Shown: positions 28,254 through 36,366 of the stretch, in pieces
How the letters are laid out: every line of letters begins with the position of its first letter
How positions within the stretch are numbered: position 1 is the first letter of the stretch
Assembly (NCBI RefSeq): GCF_029210495.1
Contig: NZ_JARGDK010000005.1
Coordinates: 218,621-282,620, forward strand
From: Pseudothioclava nitratireducens
Lineage (GTDB): Bacteria; Pseudomonadota; Alphaproteobacteria; Rhodobacterales; Rhodobacteraceae
Direction of reading: 5' to 3'
Length of the DNA: 64,000 bases
Translations under genes and position numbers: made by a program
Notes under the pieces: generated by a model
Database searches by the model: none
Told to the model about the DNA's origin: nothing
The model's input: only the letters and a program-made list of their open reading frames with translations

Positions 28254-28839
28254 CTTGGGCTCCGATGCTGTTTGAGAAATAGGTATTCACGGCTGCTTCG
28301 ATCCGCGCGATGACGCCATCAAGATCAATCTGCACCTCTTGATGTTCCAGCCGGAGGTAAACCTGGCCTTCCGGCAGTGTCGGCTCACCGCTGAACACGA
28401 AGGGCAGGGACGTCTGGGCCGACAAAATCTCTTTGACCTGACCGAGAACTGCGGGGTTCGCAACGATACAAATCGGCGCTGAGACACGGTCTTCGGCGAC
28501 CTCCTGAAGCTGTTCCAGAACGATCCTCGGCAAACTGTCGCGGGCAATCGCGGGCAGGACCTTCGTGGTCATTTCAACAAGCAGTGGTCGCAGCGATTCA
28601 AGCAGATGCGTGCGCGCCTCCTCATAAGTGACGGAAAGCGCCAAGAGGTTTTTACCCAGATCAAGGTGCAGGCGTGTGGTTTCGGAATTCTGCGCGGCGA
28701 TGGCATCGTCCCAACCCGCCGTGTAGCCTTTTTCAAAAGCAACGAGCTTGGTTTCCTCAAGCGCCTCCGGGTCGAGAACGACCTGGTCGAGCGTGTCGCC
28801 CTCTGTCTCGAACGACTCGAGTTTCAGTCGGCCACTCAT
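28240..28839 (-). CDS. fliH: FliH-like flagellar export regulator
   Basis: A 199-residue protein. It opens MSGRLKLESFETEGDTLDQV and has the FEKGYTAGWDDAIAAQNSET segment typical of alphaproteobacterial FliH-like proteins. The helical middle (about 60-130) resembles the FliH/HrpE/YscL stalk, and the C-terminal globular part ends around PEGQVYLRLEHQEVQIDLDG. FliH restrains the FliI ATPase and connects it to FliN, whose gene follows. FliI itself is not in the window. Sequence identity in this family is low, but order and size support it. Confidence 0.8.
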   Translation of the reverse strand: MSGRLKLESFETEGDTLDQVVLDPEALEETKLVAFEKGYTAGWDDAIAAQNSETTRLHLDLGKNLLALSVTYEEARTHLLESLRPLLVEMTTKVLPAIARDSLPRIVLEQLQEVAEDRVSAPICIVANPAVLGQVKEILSAQTSLPFVFSGEPTLPEGQVYLRLEHQEVQIDLDGVIARIEAAVNTYFSNSIGAQDGNQ

Positions 28840-30452
28840 GACAGCGTCTCCTCTTTCTCGTCCATCCAGCTGCGCAGAATCTCAACCGTCTCGGACTGAC
28901 GTTCCTCGATGAGTCGCTTGATACGGGCCACCGGATCGTCGGAGATCGCGTCATCGAAAGCATTCCCCATGGCCATAGGCATCTGGAGATCGTCGAGCGC
29001 AAAATCCGACACAAGCTGCATGTCCTTATCGGGGTAGTCTGAATCTGCGATTTCTCCGGTAAGAGCCTGCGTATCCGGCTCTGGTGGAGGCAGTTCGGCC
29101 ATGTTGCGGATGTTCCGCTGCATCAGGATCGGACGCATGACGAACAACCCCAGCACAAGCGCAACGATCGCCAGCACCGCGAGCTGGACAAGCTGCATCA
29201 CATCAAGCCCTGACGGGCTGAACAGACCCGCCTCGACCATGTCGCCCGGGGCGGTGATCGGCTCGAACTCCATGGACCGGAGCGTGATCGTATCGCCACG
29301 CGCTTCGTCGAAGCCGACAGCAGATGCCACGAGCGCCCGCAATGCCTCCAATTCATCGTCCGAACGCGGGGTCCAGACGGCATTTCCTTCAGCGTCCACA
29401 CTGTGCTCACCATCGACGAGCACCGCGACCGAGAGACGCTTGATCGCACCGGGGGTCCGCAGCACCTCTCGCGTGGTTTCAGAAACCTCGTAATTGGTCC
29501 GCTCCCGCACTTCGCTCGAACGGCTCTGCGATTTGCCTGAGTTGCCCGCATCACCTTCGGGAAGATTTGAGGCTACGCTCACACCGCCCGGCTTGGTGTC
29601 ATCGGCGCTCTTGCTGCGTTCCTCGGTGTCGGTCGAGATCGCCACACGCCCCTCCGGGTCGATCAGCCGCTCGGTGATGGCCTCTCGTTCGGTGACGGTT
29701 TCAAGCGCGACCTCAACGACCGCATTTCCGTAGCCAACGCGCGCTTCGAGCAGGCGCTCCACGCTCTGCTTGAGCACCGCGGCGCGATCCTGCCCATCCA
29801 GAGCCGTCTGCGCCTCATCTCCGATCGCGACGAGGCCACTTTGGCTGTCGATAATCGAAACATCCTCGGGCCGCATCCCGGCCACCGCCGAGGCAACCAT
29901 GAATTTCAAAGCCTTCGCTTGTGGCGGGGTCAGTCCCCCGTTCACGGTCGAGACCGTAACCGACGCTGTCGGTGCCATCCCACGCCGGAAGGATTGATGC
30001 GTCGGGTTGGAAATATGGACACGTGCCGAGCGAATCGCTGGATTAGAGACGATGGTGCGAGCCAGCTCCCCCTCTTTGGCACGCCAATAGGCTGCGTCGA
30101 ACATTTGCGCGGTTGTCCCAAAACCCGACATGCTGTCGAGCAGTTCGTAACCGCTGCCACCGGTAGCCGGCAGACCCTCCGCCGCAAGCGTCATGCGCAA
30201 CTCGTCGCGACGCGCCGCATCGACATAGATCGAGTCGCCCCGCACCTCATACATGAGGCCGCGCTGCTCCAACGCCGCGATCACCTCTCCCGACTCAGGA
30301 CCGTCAAGGCCGGCATAGAGCAGGGCCATGGAAGGTTTCGATGCGATGGCAGACATCGCCAGAACCATGGCAAACATGGCGATTGTCGCCCCGATGACGA
30401 TCACGCGGCGGCGATTGTCCAAGGTCTGCCAGAGATCAGAGAGTTGTTTCAA
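28836..30452 (-). CDS. fliF: Flagellar MS-ring protein FliF
   Basis: About 538 residues. The first TM (about 14-35) has RRRVIVIGATIAMFAMVLAM, and YcsJ/FliF-type ring domains follow with GLPATGGSGYELLDSMSGFG and ELARTIVSNPAIRSARVHIS. The second TM lies near residue 430. The extreme C-terminus, PVARIKRLIEERQSETVEIL, is the FliG-binding tail. The frame is open to an ATG at 30497, but a TTG at 30452 has a near-perfect GGAGG six bases upstream and gives the standard opening MKQLSDLWQTLDNRRRV, so TTG is chosen. It is divergent from fliL across about 120 bases. Confidence 0.93.
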   Translation of the reverse strand: MKQLSDLWQTLDNRRRVIVIGATIAMFAMVLAMSAIASKPSMALLYAGLDGPESGEVIAALEQRGLMYEVRGDSIYVDAARRDELRMTLAAEGLPATGGSGYELLDSMSGFGTTAQMFDAAYWRAKEGELARTIVSNPAIRSARVHISNPTHQSFRRGMAPTASVTVSTVNGGLTPPQAKALKFMVASAVAGMRPEDVSIIDSQSGLVAIGDEAQTALDGQDRAAVLKQSVERLLEARVGYGNAVVEVALETVTEREAITERLIDPEGRVAISTDTEERSKSADDTKPGGVSVASNLPEGDAGNSGKSQSRSSEVRERTNYEVSETTREVLRTPGAIKRLSVAVLVDGEHSVDAEGNAVWTPRSDDELEALRALVASAVGFDEARGDTITLRSMEFEPITAPGDMVEAGLFSPSGLDVMQLVQLAVLAIVALVLGLFVMRPILMQRNIRNMAELPPPEPDTQALTGEIADSDYPDKDMQLVSDFALDDLQMPMAMGNAFDDAISDDPVARIKRLIEERQSETVEILRSWMDEKEETLS

Positions 30453-30573
30453 CCTGCACCTCCATTCGACGGACGTTCTGTCCGCCAGTGAGGCCATCTT
30501 TCTCAGATTGCCCTTAACAATCGGTTAGTGGGTTTGGGGCTATTGAGGGATGAACGAAGAAATCGGTAGCCAC

Positions 30574-31062
30574 ATGTCTGACAAGAACGAACCCGAGGGC
30601 GAAGCCCCCAAAAAGCGCTCCAAACTGCCGCTTATCATCGGTCTAGTGCTGATGATTGCGCTTGGGGGCGGCGGCTTTTACGCGGTCTATTCCGGTCTCA
30701 TTCTAGGCGGCGAACCGACCCCGGAGCACGTTGCAGATGATACGCCCGTGCCAGAGGCTCTACCTGACATCGCATTCGTGCCGCTGGACCCGATGGTGAT
30801 TTCACTCGGCGGTGCCGTGACGCGCCATTTGCGCTTCTCGGCGCAGCTAGAGGTTGCCGAAGCCTACAAGGCGGAGGTGGAGCTGTTGAAACCGCGCGTC
30901 ATGGATGTCTTGAACGGCTACCTGCGCGCAGTCGAGGTCACGGATCTCGAAAATCCCAGCGCTCTCTTCAAGCTGCGTGCGCAGATGCTGCGGCGCGTTC
31001 AGATCGTGACCGGCGAAGGCCGCGTGCGCGACCTGCTGATTATCGAATTCGTCCTGAACTAG
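30574..31062 (+). CDS. fliL: Flagellar basal body-associated protein FliL
   Basis: A 162-residue single-span membrane protein. After a charged cytoplasmic start (MSDKNEPEGEAPKKRSK), one TM spans about residues 18-42. The periplasmic stomatin-like domain has VPLDPMVISLGG and the closing GRVRDLLIIEFVLN. FliL rings the stator units and strengthens motor output. Two starts are possible, ATG at 30550 or 30574; the second gives the usual N-terminus. It begins a plus-strand run with a small unknown, motE, motA and a large secreted protein. Confidence 0.93.
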   Translation: MSDKNEPEGEAPKKRSKLPLIIGLVLMIALGGGGFYAVYSGLILGGEPTPEHVADDTPVPEALPDIAFVPLDPMVISLGGAVTRHLRFSAQLEVAEAYKAEVELLKPRVMDVLNGYLRAVEVTDLENPSALFKLRAQMLRRVQIVTGEGRVRDLLIIEFVLN

Positions 31063-31071
31063 GAGCATCCG

Positions 31072-31431
31072 ATGCAAATGATCTCCGACATCCTGCTCGT
31101 GACCGCTGCACTCTCGGCGGCAGTCTACTGCTTTGTCCTCTCCCGGAGACTGAAACGTTTCAACCAGCTCGAATCGGGAATGGGCGGCGCCATCGCCGTC
31201 CTCTCCGCGCAGGTTGATGACATGACCAAGGCCTTGACCCGTGCTCAGGCGACGGCATCAGCATCGGCGGATCAATTGAGGGAAATGACCGAGCGCGCGG
31301 AAAAAGGAGCGCAGCGTCTTGAGGTGATGCTGGCATCTCTGCACGATCTGCCCGATGGCGAGACGGAGTCTCGCCGGCATCGTGTCGTGCGTCGGCGGGA
31401 TCGCTATCGTGACATGGAGGCCGCGGAATGA
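31072..31431 (+). CDS. Small membrane-anchored coiled-coil protein, function unknown
   Basis: A 119-residue protein. It has one N-terminal TM (about 5-24, MISDILLVTAALSAAVYCFV) and a long predicted coiled coil (about 40-95) with regular Asp, Leu, Ala and Gln spacing. A very basic tail, RRHRVVRRRDRYRD, ends the protein. It lies between fliL and motE and overlaps motE by four bases (ATGA). Its position suggests a flagellar role, perhaps as an assembly or stator helper. Proteins of similar layout occur in alphaproteobacterial flagellar clusters under DUF labels, but I cannot assign one with certainty. Confidence 0.75.
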   Translation: MQMISDILLVTAALSAAVYCFVLSRRLKRFNQLESGMGGAIAVLSAQVDDMTKALTRAQATASASADQLREMTERAEKGAQRLEVMLASLHDLPDGETESRRHRVVRRRDRYRDMEAAE

Positions 31432-32033
31432 AACGGTCACCCAAGCCCCCCGCGCCCCCGCCCAAGCCGCCCAGGCCGTTGCGATTCCGGCGCAAAGCGC
31501 TCCCGCTGATCGCGCTGCTTTTCGTGGTCTCCGCAGGCCTGCGCCTTGGTGAGACCGACTGGCTTGCCTTTGCGACCACGGCTACAGAATCGGTAGGTCA
31601 GAAGCCCGCTGAATGTCCCGACGATGCGGGTCTCACGGCTCTGCTTCAAGAGCTTGATGCACGTGAGAAACGGATCGCACAGCGTGAATTGACTCAGGCG
31701 GAGCGCGCAAAAGCCCTCGAAGTAGCTCAGAAAAAGATAGAAGAGCGAATTGCAGCGCTCAAGGCTGCCGAAGAGAAGCTGTCGCAAACCCTTACGATCG
31801 CCGATACCGGAGCCGAAGAAGATGTGGCCCGGCTGGTCACCCTTTATGAAAACATGAAGCCCAAAGAGGCTGCGCCACTTTTCGAGGAAATGGCACCGGA
31901 ATTCTCGGCTGGATTCATCGCCCGTATGCGGCCCGACACCGCAGCCGCGCTGATGGCCGCGCTTGATCCGAAAACCGCCTACAGCATCAGTGTGCTTCTG
32001 GCCGGACGCAATGCCGGGACACCGAAGCCGTGA
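31428..32033 (+). CDS. motE: MotE-family motility chaperone
   Basis: A 201-residue inner-membrane protein. It has a proline-rich N-terminus (PKPPAPPPKPPRP), one TM near residues 26-46 and a periplasmic coiled coil around 75-125. A C-terminal MgtE-N-like domain contains YENMKPKEAAPLFEEMAPEF and ALMAALDPKTAYSISVLLAG. MotE in Sinorhizobium is a periplasmic chaperone for MotC, so a partner periplasmic motor protein is expected here too. The large secreted protein two genes downstream is a candidate. The gene overlaps the preceding small gene and lies 60 bases before motA. Confidence 0.82.
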   Translation: MKRSPKPPAPPPKPPRPLRFRRKALPLIALLFVVSAGLRLGETDWLAFATTATESVGQKPAECPDDAGLTALLQELDAREKRIAQRELTQAERAKALEVAQKKIEERIAALKAAEEKLSQTLTIADTGAEEDVARLVTLYENMKPKEAAPLFEEMAPEFSAGFIARMRPDTAAALMAALDPKTAYSISVLLAGRNAGTPKP

Positions 32034-32093
32034 CGACATCAGCGTTTGTTAAGTGATTTCTGCCACGCTCGTGCCCGTTAAGGAGAGAACCTC

Positions 32094-32963
32094 ATGATTG
32101 GTATCATCGGCATCGTCATCATCTTCGTGATGGTTTTTGGCGGATATGTCGCTGCGGGCGGCAAGATGGGAATCATTCTCAAATCGCTCCCATTCGAAAT
32201 GATCATGATTGGTGGGGCCGCTGTCGGGGCCTTTGTGCTCTCGAACGATATGGCGTCGATCAAGCACACGCTGAAAGACGTCGGGAAGGTGTTCAAAGGG
32301 CCGAAGTGGAAGCCGGACGATTACCGCGATCTCTTGTGCATGCTGTTCGAATTGATCCGCCTCGCGAGGCAGAACCCCGTCGCAATCGAGGAACATATCG
32401 AAGACCCGGAGAATTCTTCGATCTTTGGAAAATATCCAAAGATTCTTCATGATCACGAAGCGGTCGAGATGATCTGCGACACAATGCGCTCGGCATCAAT
32501 GAACTATGACGATCCGCATCAGGTCGAAGAGGTGCTCGAAAAACAGCTCGAGGCGAACTACCACCACGCAATGCATTCGAGCCATGCGATGCAGTCGGTC
32601 GCAGATGCCATGCCGGCGCTAGGGATTGTCGCGGCGGTTCTTGGGGTGATCAAGACCATGGGCTCGATCGACCAACCCCCGGAAATTCTTGGCAAGATGA
32701 TCGGCGGTGCGCTCGTTGGAACGTTCCTCGGGGTGTTTCTGGCCTATGGCTTCATCGCCCCCTTCGCGGCCCGGATGAAGTCCGTAATCGATGAGGACAG
32801 TCATTTTTATAAACTCATCCGCGAGGTACTCGTCGCAAACCTGCACAATCACGCCACGAATATCTGCATTGAGGTTGGTCGCCAGAATACCCCCCATCAT
32901 ATTCGTCCAAGCTTCTCTGACCTTGAAGATGCGCTGAAATCCGTAAAGTCGGAGGCGGCATGA
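32094..32963 (+). CDS. motA: Flagellar motor stator protein MotA
   Basis: A 289-residue stator subunit with four TM segments: two near the N-terminus (about 3-20 and 33-52) and two near 175-225. The core AMQSVADAMPALGIVAAVLG then VIKTMGSIDQPPEILGKMIG carries the proline residues important for proton-driven rotation. The cytoplasmic loop between TM2 and TM3 is the FliG contact. AAGGAG lies before ATG at 32094. No motB is adjacent, which is unusual: the next gene encodes a large secreted protein overlapping motA by four bases. Confidence 0.96.
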   Translation: MIGIIGIVIIFVMVFGGYVAAGGKMGIILKSLPFEMIMIGGAAVGAFVLSNDMASIKHTLKDVGKVFKGPKWKPDDYRDLLCMLFELIRLARQNPVAIEEHIEDPENSSIFGKYPKILHDHEAVEMICDTMRSASMNYDDPHQVEEVLEKQLEANYHHAMHSSHAMQSVADAMPALGIVAAVLGVIKTMGSIDQPPEILGKMIGGALVGTFLGVFLAYGFIAPFAARMKSVIDEDSHFYKLIREVLVANLHNHATNICIEVGRQNTPHHIRPSFSDLEDALKSVKSEAA

Positions 32964-35251
32964 AATCCCCGCTTCTCGCGATTTTCGTCTGTTTCTTATT
33001 CGCGTCTAAGGTTTGGGCGCAGGAGATCGTAGTCCGATCGGGCGAGCACGCAGATTTTTCGCGACTGGTGGTCGATTTTCCGTCAAGCATCGGCTGGAGC
33101 ATTGAGGTCGAAGACCGTAATGTTCTGATTACACCATCAAAAAGCTCGGTTCGATACGGGCTGGAAAGCGTTTTTCATTACATACCCCGCGATCGCATTG
33201 TCCGGCTCCAAGGCTCCGACACAACCGGTGCGCTCAGCATCGAAATGGCGTCTGACGTCAAAGCGGAGTGGTTCGCGCTTTCCAGCGGGGCCGCTGTAAT
33301 TGATTTTCGTTTTATACCCGCGGATGCGGTTGAATCGGCCCATCCGACGCGCATCCCCTCGACCGTATTCCCCTCCATCCAGACGGATTACTTTCCACTG
33401 TTTTGGGAAAATGCCCTTGAGACCCAAGAGACCGTGAATGCCCCCGCGCCGGATACACTGCCAGTGGGCAATACCTATGAGGGTGGTTTCGAAATGCCCG
33501 ATCCTCGGATCCAACAGATGGAAGCGGAACTGCTCGCGCAATTGAGCCGTGCTGCGGCCCAAGGACTCGTGGAGGTCGATGCCAGCCCTCGACAAAACAA
33601 GATCTCTGAATCGAACACCCCGAAACAGACTGGATCAGCGGTGCCAGACGAGGGCGCATCGGCGACCGATGCAGCGCTTGCCGTCACCAGCCAGACTTCT
33701 ATCGATCGTGCTACGGGAACCCGCGGAGCGCAGGATACCGCACATTCGGTCGGGTTACGATGCCCGCCGGCGGAAGCATTCGATGTGACGTCATGGGCAG
33801 ACAGTGCGCCACCAGCGACACTCATCGGGCAGGCCCGCCGCGCCCTCATGCAGGAATTTGACCGCCTTGACCGGGAGCAGACACTCACTCTTGCCCGAAT
33901 TTATGCCGCGCTCGGCTTTGGTGCTGAGGCGCGCAACCTCCTGCGTGCTTCTGATTTCGATGACGCCGATACGTGGTCGATCATGCTCGTCTCGGCGGTC
34001 ACGGATGGTTTTGCGCCAGATGGTGCCCTTTCAATCGATTTTCTCGTCGGCTGCGACGGTCCCGTGGCCCTTTGGGCATTTTTGGCCGGCAATGTGGAGA
34101 GGCAGACACCAATCAAATGGGGCGCAATTCAGCGTGCCTACTCCGCACTACCCGCGCACTTGCGCGGTCTGCTTGGGCCGAGCCTGGTGGAAAAACTCAT
34201 GCAACATGAGCGTTTCGATATCGCACATTCCATCAGGGACTCGCTTGCAAGGATTGGATCGGGGGTCGAGGCAAGTCTGTCTCTGGTAGATGCTCATGTT
34301 GGGGAAATACGTTCCAGCGATGGTCAGATCGTTGAGGGTCTTGAAGCCGCGATCGCCGAGGATGGTGCGGCATCCATTCCCGCCCTGCTCATACTTATCG
34401 AAGATCGGCTGACAAATGGAGAGGCCGTCCCGGCGCGGCTCACTGAGAATGCTGGCGCAATCAGTTTCGAACTTGGCACAACGACAGAGGGGTTGCGGCT
34501 CTTGCGGGGGCATGTGCTCGGGCTCGGTTCTGTCGGGAGCTTTGATCAGGGGTTCGAGGCGCTGGACCGATGGCCGCACACCGCCGAACCAGAGCTGCGC
34601 AACACAACCCTGGAACACATATTCGAATTCATCCTGCGAATTCCCTACGACACGTTATTCTTACAAGCGTATTTCCGGCATCGTGACCACCTTGAGAACG
34701 GGGATATTTCGGATGAAACACGGCTTGCCCTGGGTCAAAGGCTGATCACCCAGGGGCTTTCAGAGGCGGCCCGCAATATCATCAACCCCGAATCCTATCA
34801 GACCGACGAAGCGCGCGCTCTTTTGGCTCGGGCCGCGCTAGCCGAGGGCGACGCCTCCTCGGCGCTTTCTCATCTGCGCGGGTTAGAGGATGAGTCGTCA
34901 CTCGCGATGAAGGCCGAGGCCTATCAGATGCTTGGTCTCTTCGGTGATGCCACCGATATTCACCTACAACGCAATGAAGTCAGCCTCGCCGGGAGCGCCG
35001 CATGGCTTAACGGGGATTGGGGCACAGTCGGGGAAGTCGGCTCGGATACCGCCAAGAACTTCGTTCGCGCCTTCGATCTGATTGGCCCGGACGAACGATT
35101 GCAGGATGCAGAGCCGATCACAGCCGCCAATCTGATCCCGAAATCCTATGATCTTGTGCAACAGAGCAGAGCAGAGCGCGAAGCGCTTGATGCGCTTCTC
35201 TTGGACCTCGATGCGGAGCCTCAGGAGAGCTTTACAAGTGCCGAAAGATAG
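32960..35251 (+). CDS. Large secreted protein with AMIN-like N-terminus, motA-coupled
   Basis: A 763-residue protein with a signal peptide, MKSPLLAIFVCFLFASKVWA. The segment after it, IVVRSGEHADFSRLVVDFPS, looks like the AMIN-type cell-wall or envelope-binding beta domain. Residues about 170-250 are low-complexity. The last 500 residues are helical with repeated Ala/Leu pairs of the TPR/Sel1 sort. I do not recognise a named family. It is translationally coupled to motA (ATGA) and ends the fliL-motE-motA run, so a periplasmic motor function comparable to rhizobial MotC is possible but unproved. Its last 31 bases overlap the convergent rfbA gene. Confidence 0.8.
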   Translation: MKSPLLAIFVCFLFASKVWAQEIVVRSGEHADFSRLVVDFPSSIGWSIEVEDRNVLITPSKSSVRYGLESVFHYIPRDRIVRLQGSDTTGALSIEMASDVKAEWFALSSGAAVIDFRFIPADAVESAHPTRIPSTVFPSIQTDYFPLFWENALETQETVNAPAPDTLPVGNTYEGGFEMPDPRIQQMEAELLAQLSRAAAQGLVEVDASPRQNKISESNTPKQTGSAVPDEGASATDAALAVTSQTSIDRATGTRGAQDTAHSVGLRCPPAEAFDVTSWADSAPPATLIGQARRALMQEFDRLDREQTLTLARIYAALGFGAEARNLLRASDFDDADTWSIMLVSAVTDGFAPDGALSIDFLVGCDGPVALWAFLAGNVERQTPIKWGAIQRAYSALPAHLRGLLGPSLVEKLMQHERFDIAHSIRDSLARIGSGVEASLSLVDAHVGEIRSSDGQIVEGLEAAIAEDGAASIPALLILIEDRLTNGEAVPARLTENAGAISFELGTTTEGLRLLRGHVLGLGSVGSFDQGFEALDRWPHTAEPELRNTTLEHIFEFILRIPYDTLFLQAYFRHRDHLENGDISDETRLALGQRLITQGLSEAARNIINPESYQTDEARALLARAALAEGDASSALSHLRGLEDESSLAMKAEAYQMLGLFGDATDIHLQRNEVSLAGSAAWLNGDWGTVGEVGSDTAKNFVRAFDLIGPDERLQDAEPITAANLIPKSYDLVQQSRAEREALDALLLDLDAEPQESFTSAER

Positions 35252-36099
35252 CGACCGTAGTCGTTCTTTCCGAACATCTCGGAACGCTTCAACAACTCGG
35301 AAGATGATATCCAGCCCTGCGCAAAAGCGATCTCATCCGGGCTTCCGGTCTGCATCCCTTGACGGCGCTCCAACGTGCGGACGAAGTTCCCGGCATCCAG
35401 CAAGCTTCCATGGGTGCCGGTATCGAGCCACGCATATCCACGGCCCATTTGCTGCACACGCAGCGCCCCTTCTTTGAGGTAATCCTCAAGAAGCGATGTG
35501 ATCTCAAGCTCGTTTCTGGCCGAGGGCTTCACGCGGCGCGCACGTGCCGGCGCAGAACCGTCGAGAAAATACAGGCCCGTTACGGCATAGTTCGAGGGGG
35601 GATGCTCCGGCTTTTCGATGATGGCGCGGACATTGCCCGAAGCATCGAAATCGACAACGCCGTAACGCTCGGGATCGGCGACGCGATAGCCGAACACGGT
35701 TCCACCCGCGTTGCTTTTGCTCGTCTCAACCAACAGTTCAGACAGGCCGTGCCCGAAGAAAATATTGTCACCAAGAACCATCGCGCTGGGGGCGCCATCG
35801 AGAAACGCCTCGGCGAGGATATATGCCTGCGCCAAACCATCGGGGCTTGGCTGTTCAATATATGTCAGCGAGATGCCCCATTGGCTGCCATCACCGAGCG
35901 TACGCTTGAACTGTTCTTGATCCTGCGGCGTGGTGATGATCGCAATCTCTCTGATCCCCGCGAGCATCAGAACGCTCAGCGGATAATAGATCATCGGCTT
36001 GTCATAAATCGGCAAGAGCTGTTTCGAGACGCCCAAGGTAATCGGATAGAGACGCGTCCCCGACCCGCCTGCCAAGACAATGCCTTTACGCTCACTCAT
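35221..36099 (-). CDS. rfbA: Glucose-1-phosphate thymidylyltransferase RfbA
   Basis: A 292-residue nucleotidyltransferase catalysing the first step of dTDP-L-rhamnose synthesis. The start MSERKGIVLAGGSGTRLYPI then TLGVSKQLLPIYDKPMIYYP is the RfbA/RmlA signature, with the phosphate-binding GGSGTRL and catalytic lysine region. LGDNIFFGHGLSELL and GYAWLDTGTHGSLLDAGNFV follow. ATG at 36099 is chosen over 36138. Its C-terminal coding overlaps the previous gene tail by 31 bases. The partner genes rfbC, rfbB and rfbD lie at 59.8-63.7 kb, an unusual separation. Confidence 0.96.
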   Translation of the reverse strand: MSERKGIVLAGGSGTRLYPITLGVSKQLLPIYDKPMIYYPLSVLMLAGIREIAIITTPQDQEQFKRTLGDGSQWGISLTYIEQPSPDGLAQAYILAEAFLDGAPSAMVLGDNIFFGHGLSELLVETSKSNAGGTVFGYRVADPERYGVVDFDASGNVRAIIEKPEHPPSNYAVTGLYFLDGSAPARARRVKPSARNELEITSLLEDYLKEGALRVQQMGRGYAWLDTGTHGSLLDAGNFVRTLERRQGMQTGSPDEIAFAQGWISSSELLKRSEMFGKNDYGRYLSALVKLS

Positions 36100-36230
36100 A
36101 CTGACGGCTCCGACTCGCTGCTTGAGCGCTGGATACATTCTGAGGCCGGAATGCTCAATCCTTGTGATGGAAAAGCGCGCGGGCGCGACAGATTGGCCAA
36201 TGTCATGAAGAATGGGAATATCGGGAAAAT

Positions 36231-36307
36231 TGGTCGGAGCGAGAGGATTCGAACCTCCGACCCCCTGCTCCCGAAGCAGGTGCGCTACCAGGCTGCGCTA
36301 CGCTCCG
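36231..36307 (-). tRNA. tRNA-Pro (anticodon CGG)
   Basis: A 77-base cloverleaf on the minus strand. The acceptor stem CGGAGCG pairs with CGCTCCG, the anticodon arm is CTGCTTCGGGAGCAG with CGG, and the T arm contains GGTTCGAATCC. CCA is encoded at the 3' end (36231-36233). CGG reads the proline codon CCG, a preferred codon in a high-GC genome. Confidence 0.95.
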
Positions 36308-36322
36308 ACCGTGTGGGCGGGG

Positions 36323-36349
36323 ATTATCCAACCCGCGCCGCATTTGCAA
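36323..36349 (-). promoter_or_regulatory. Probable promoter of tRNA-Pro
   Basis: On the minus strand a TTGCAA at 36349-36344 and a GATAAT at 36328-36323 are spaced 15 bases (16 if read as CTTGCA). The -10 ends 16 bases before the tRNA. The match is moderate. Confidence 0.45.
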
Positions 36350-36366
36350 GGGGGATTCGCCGTTTT

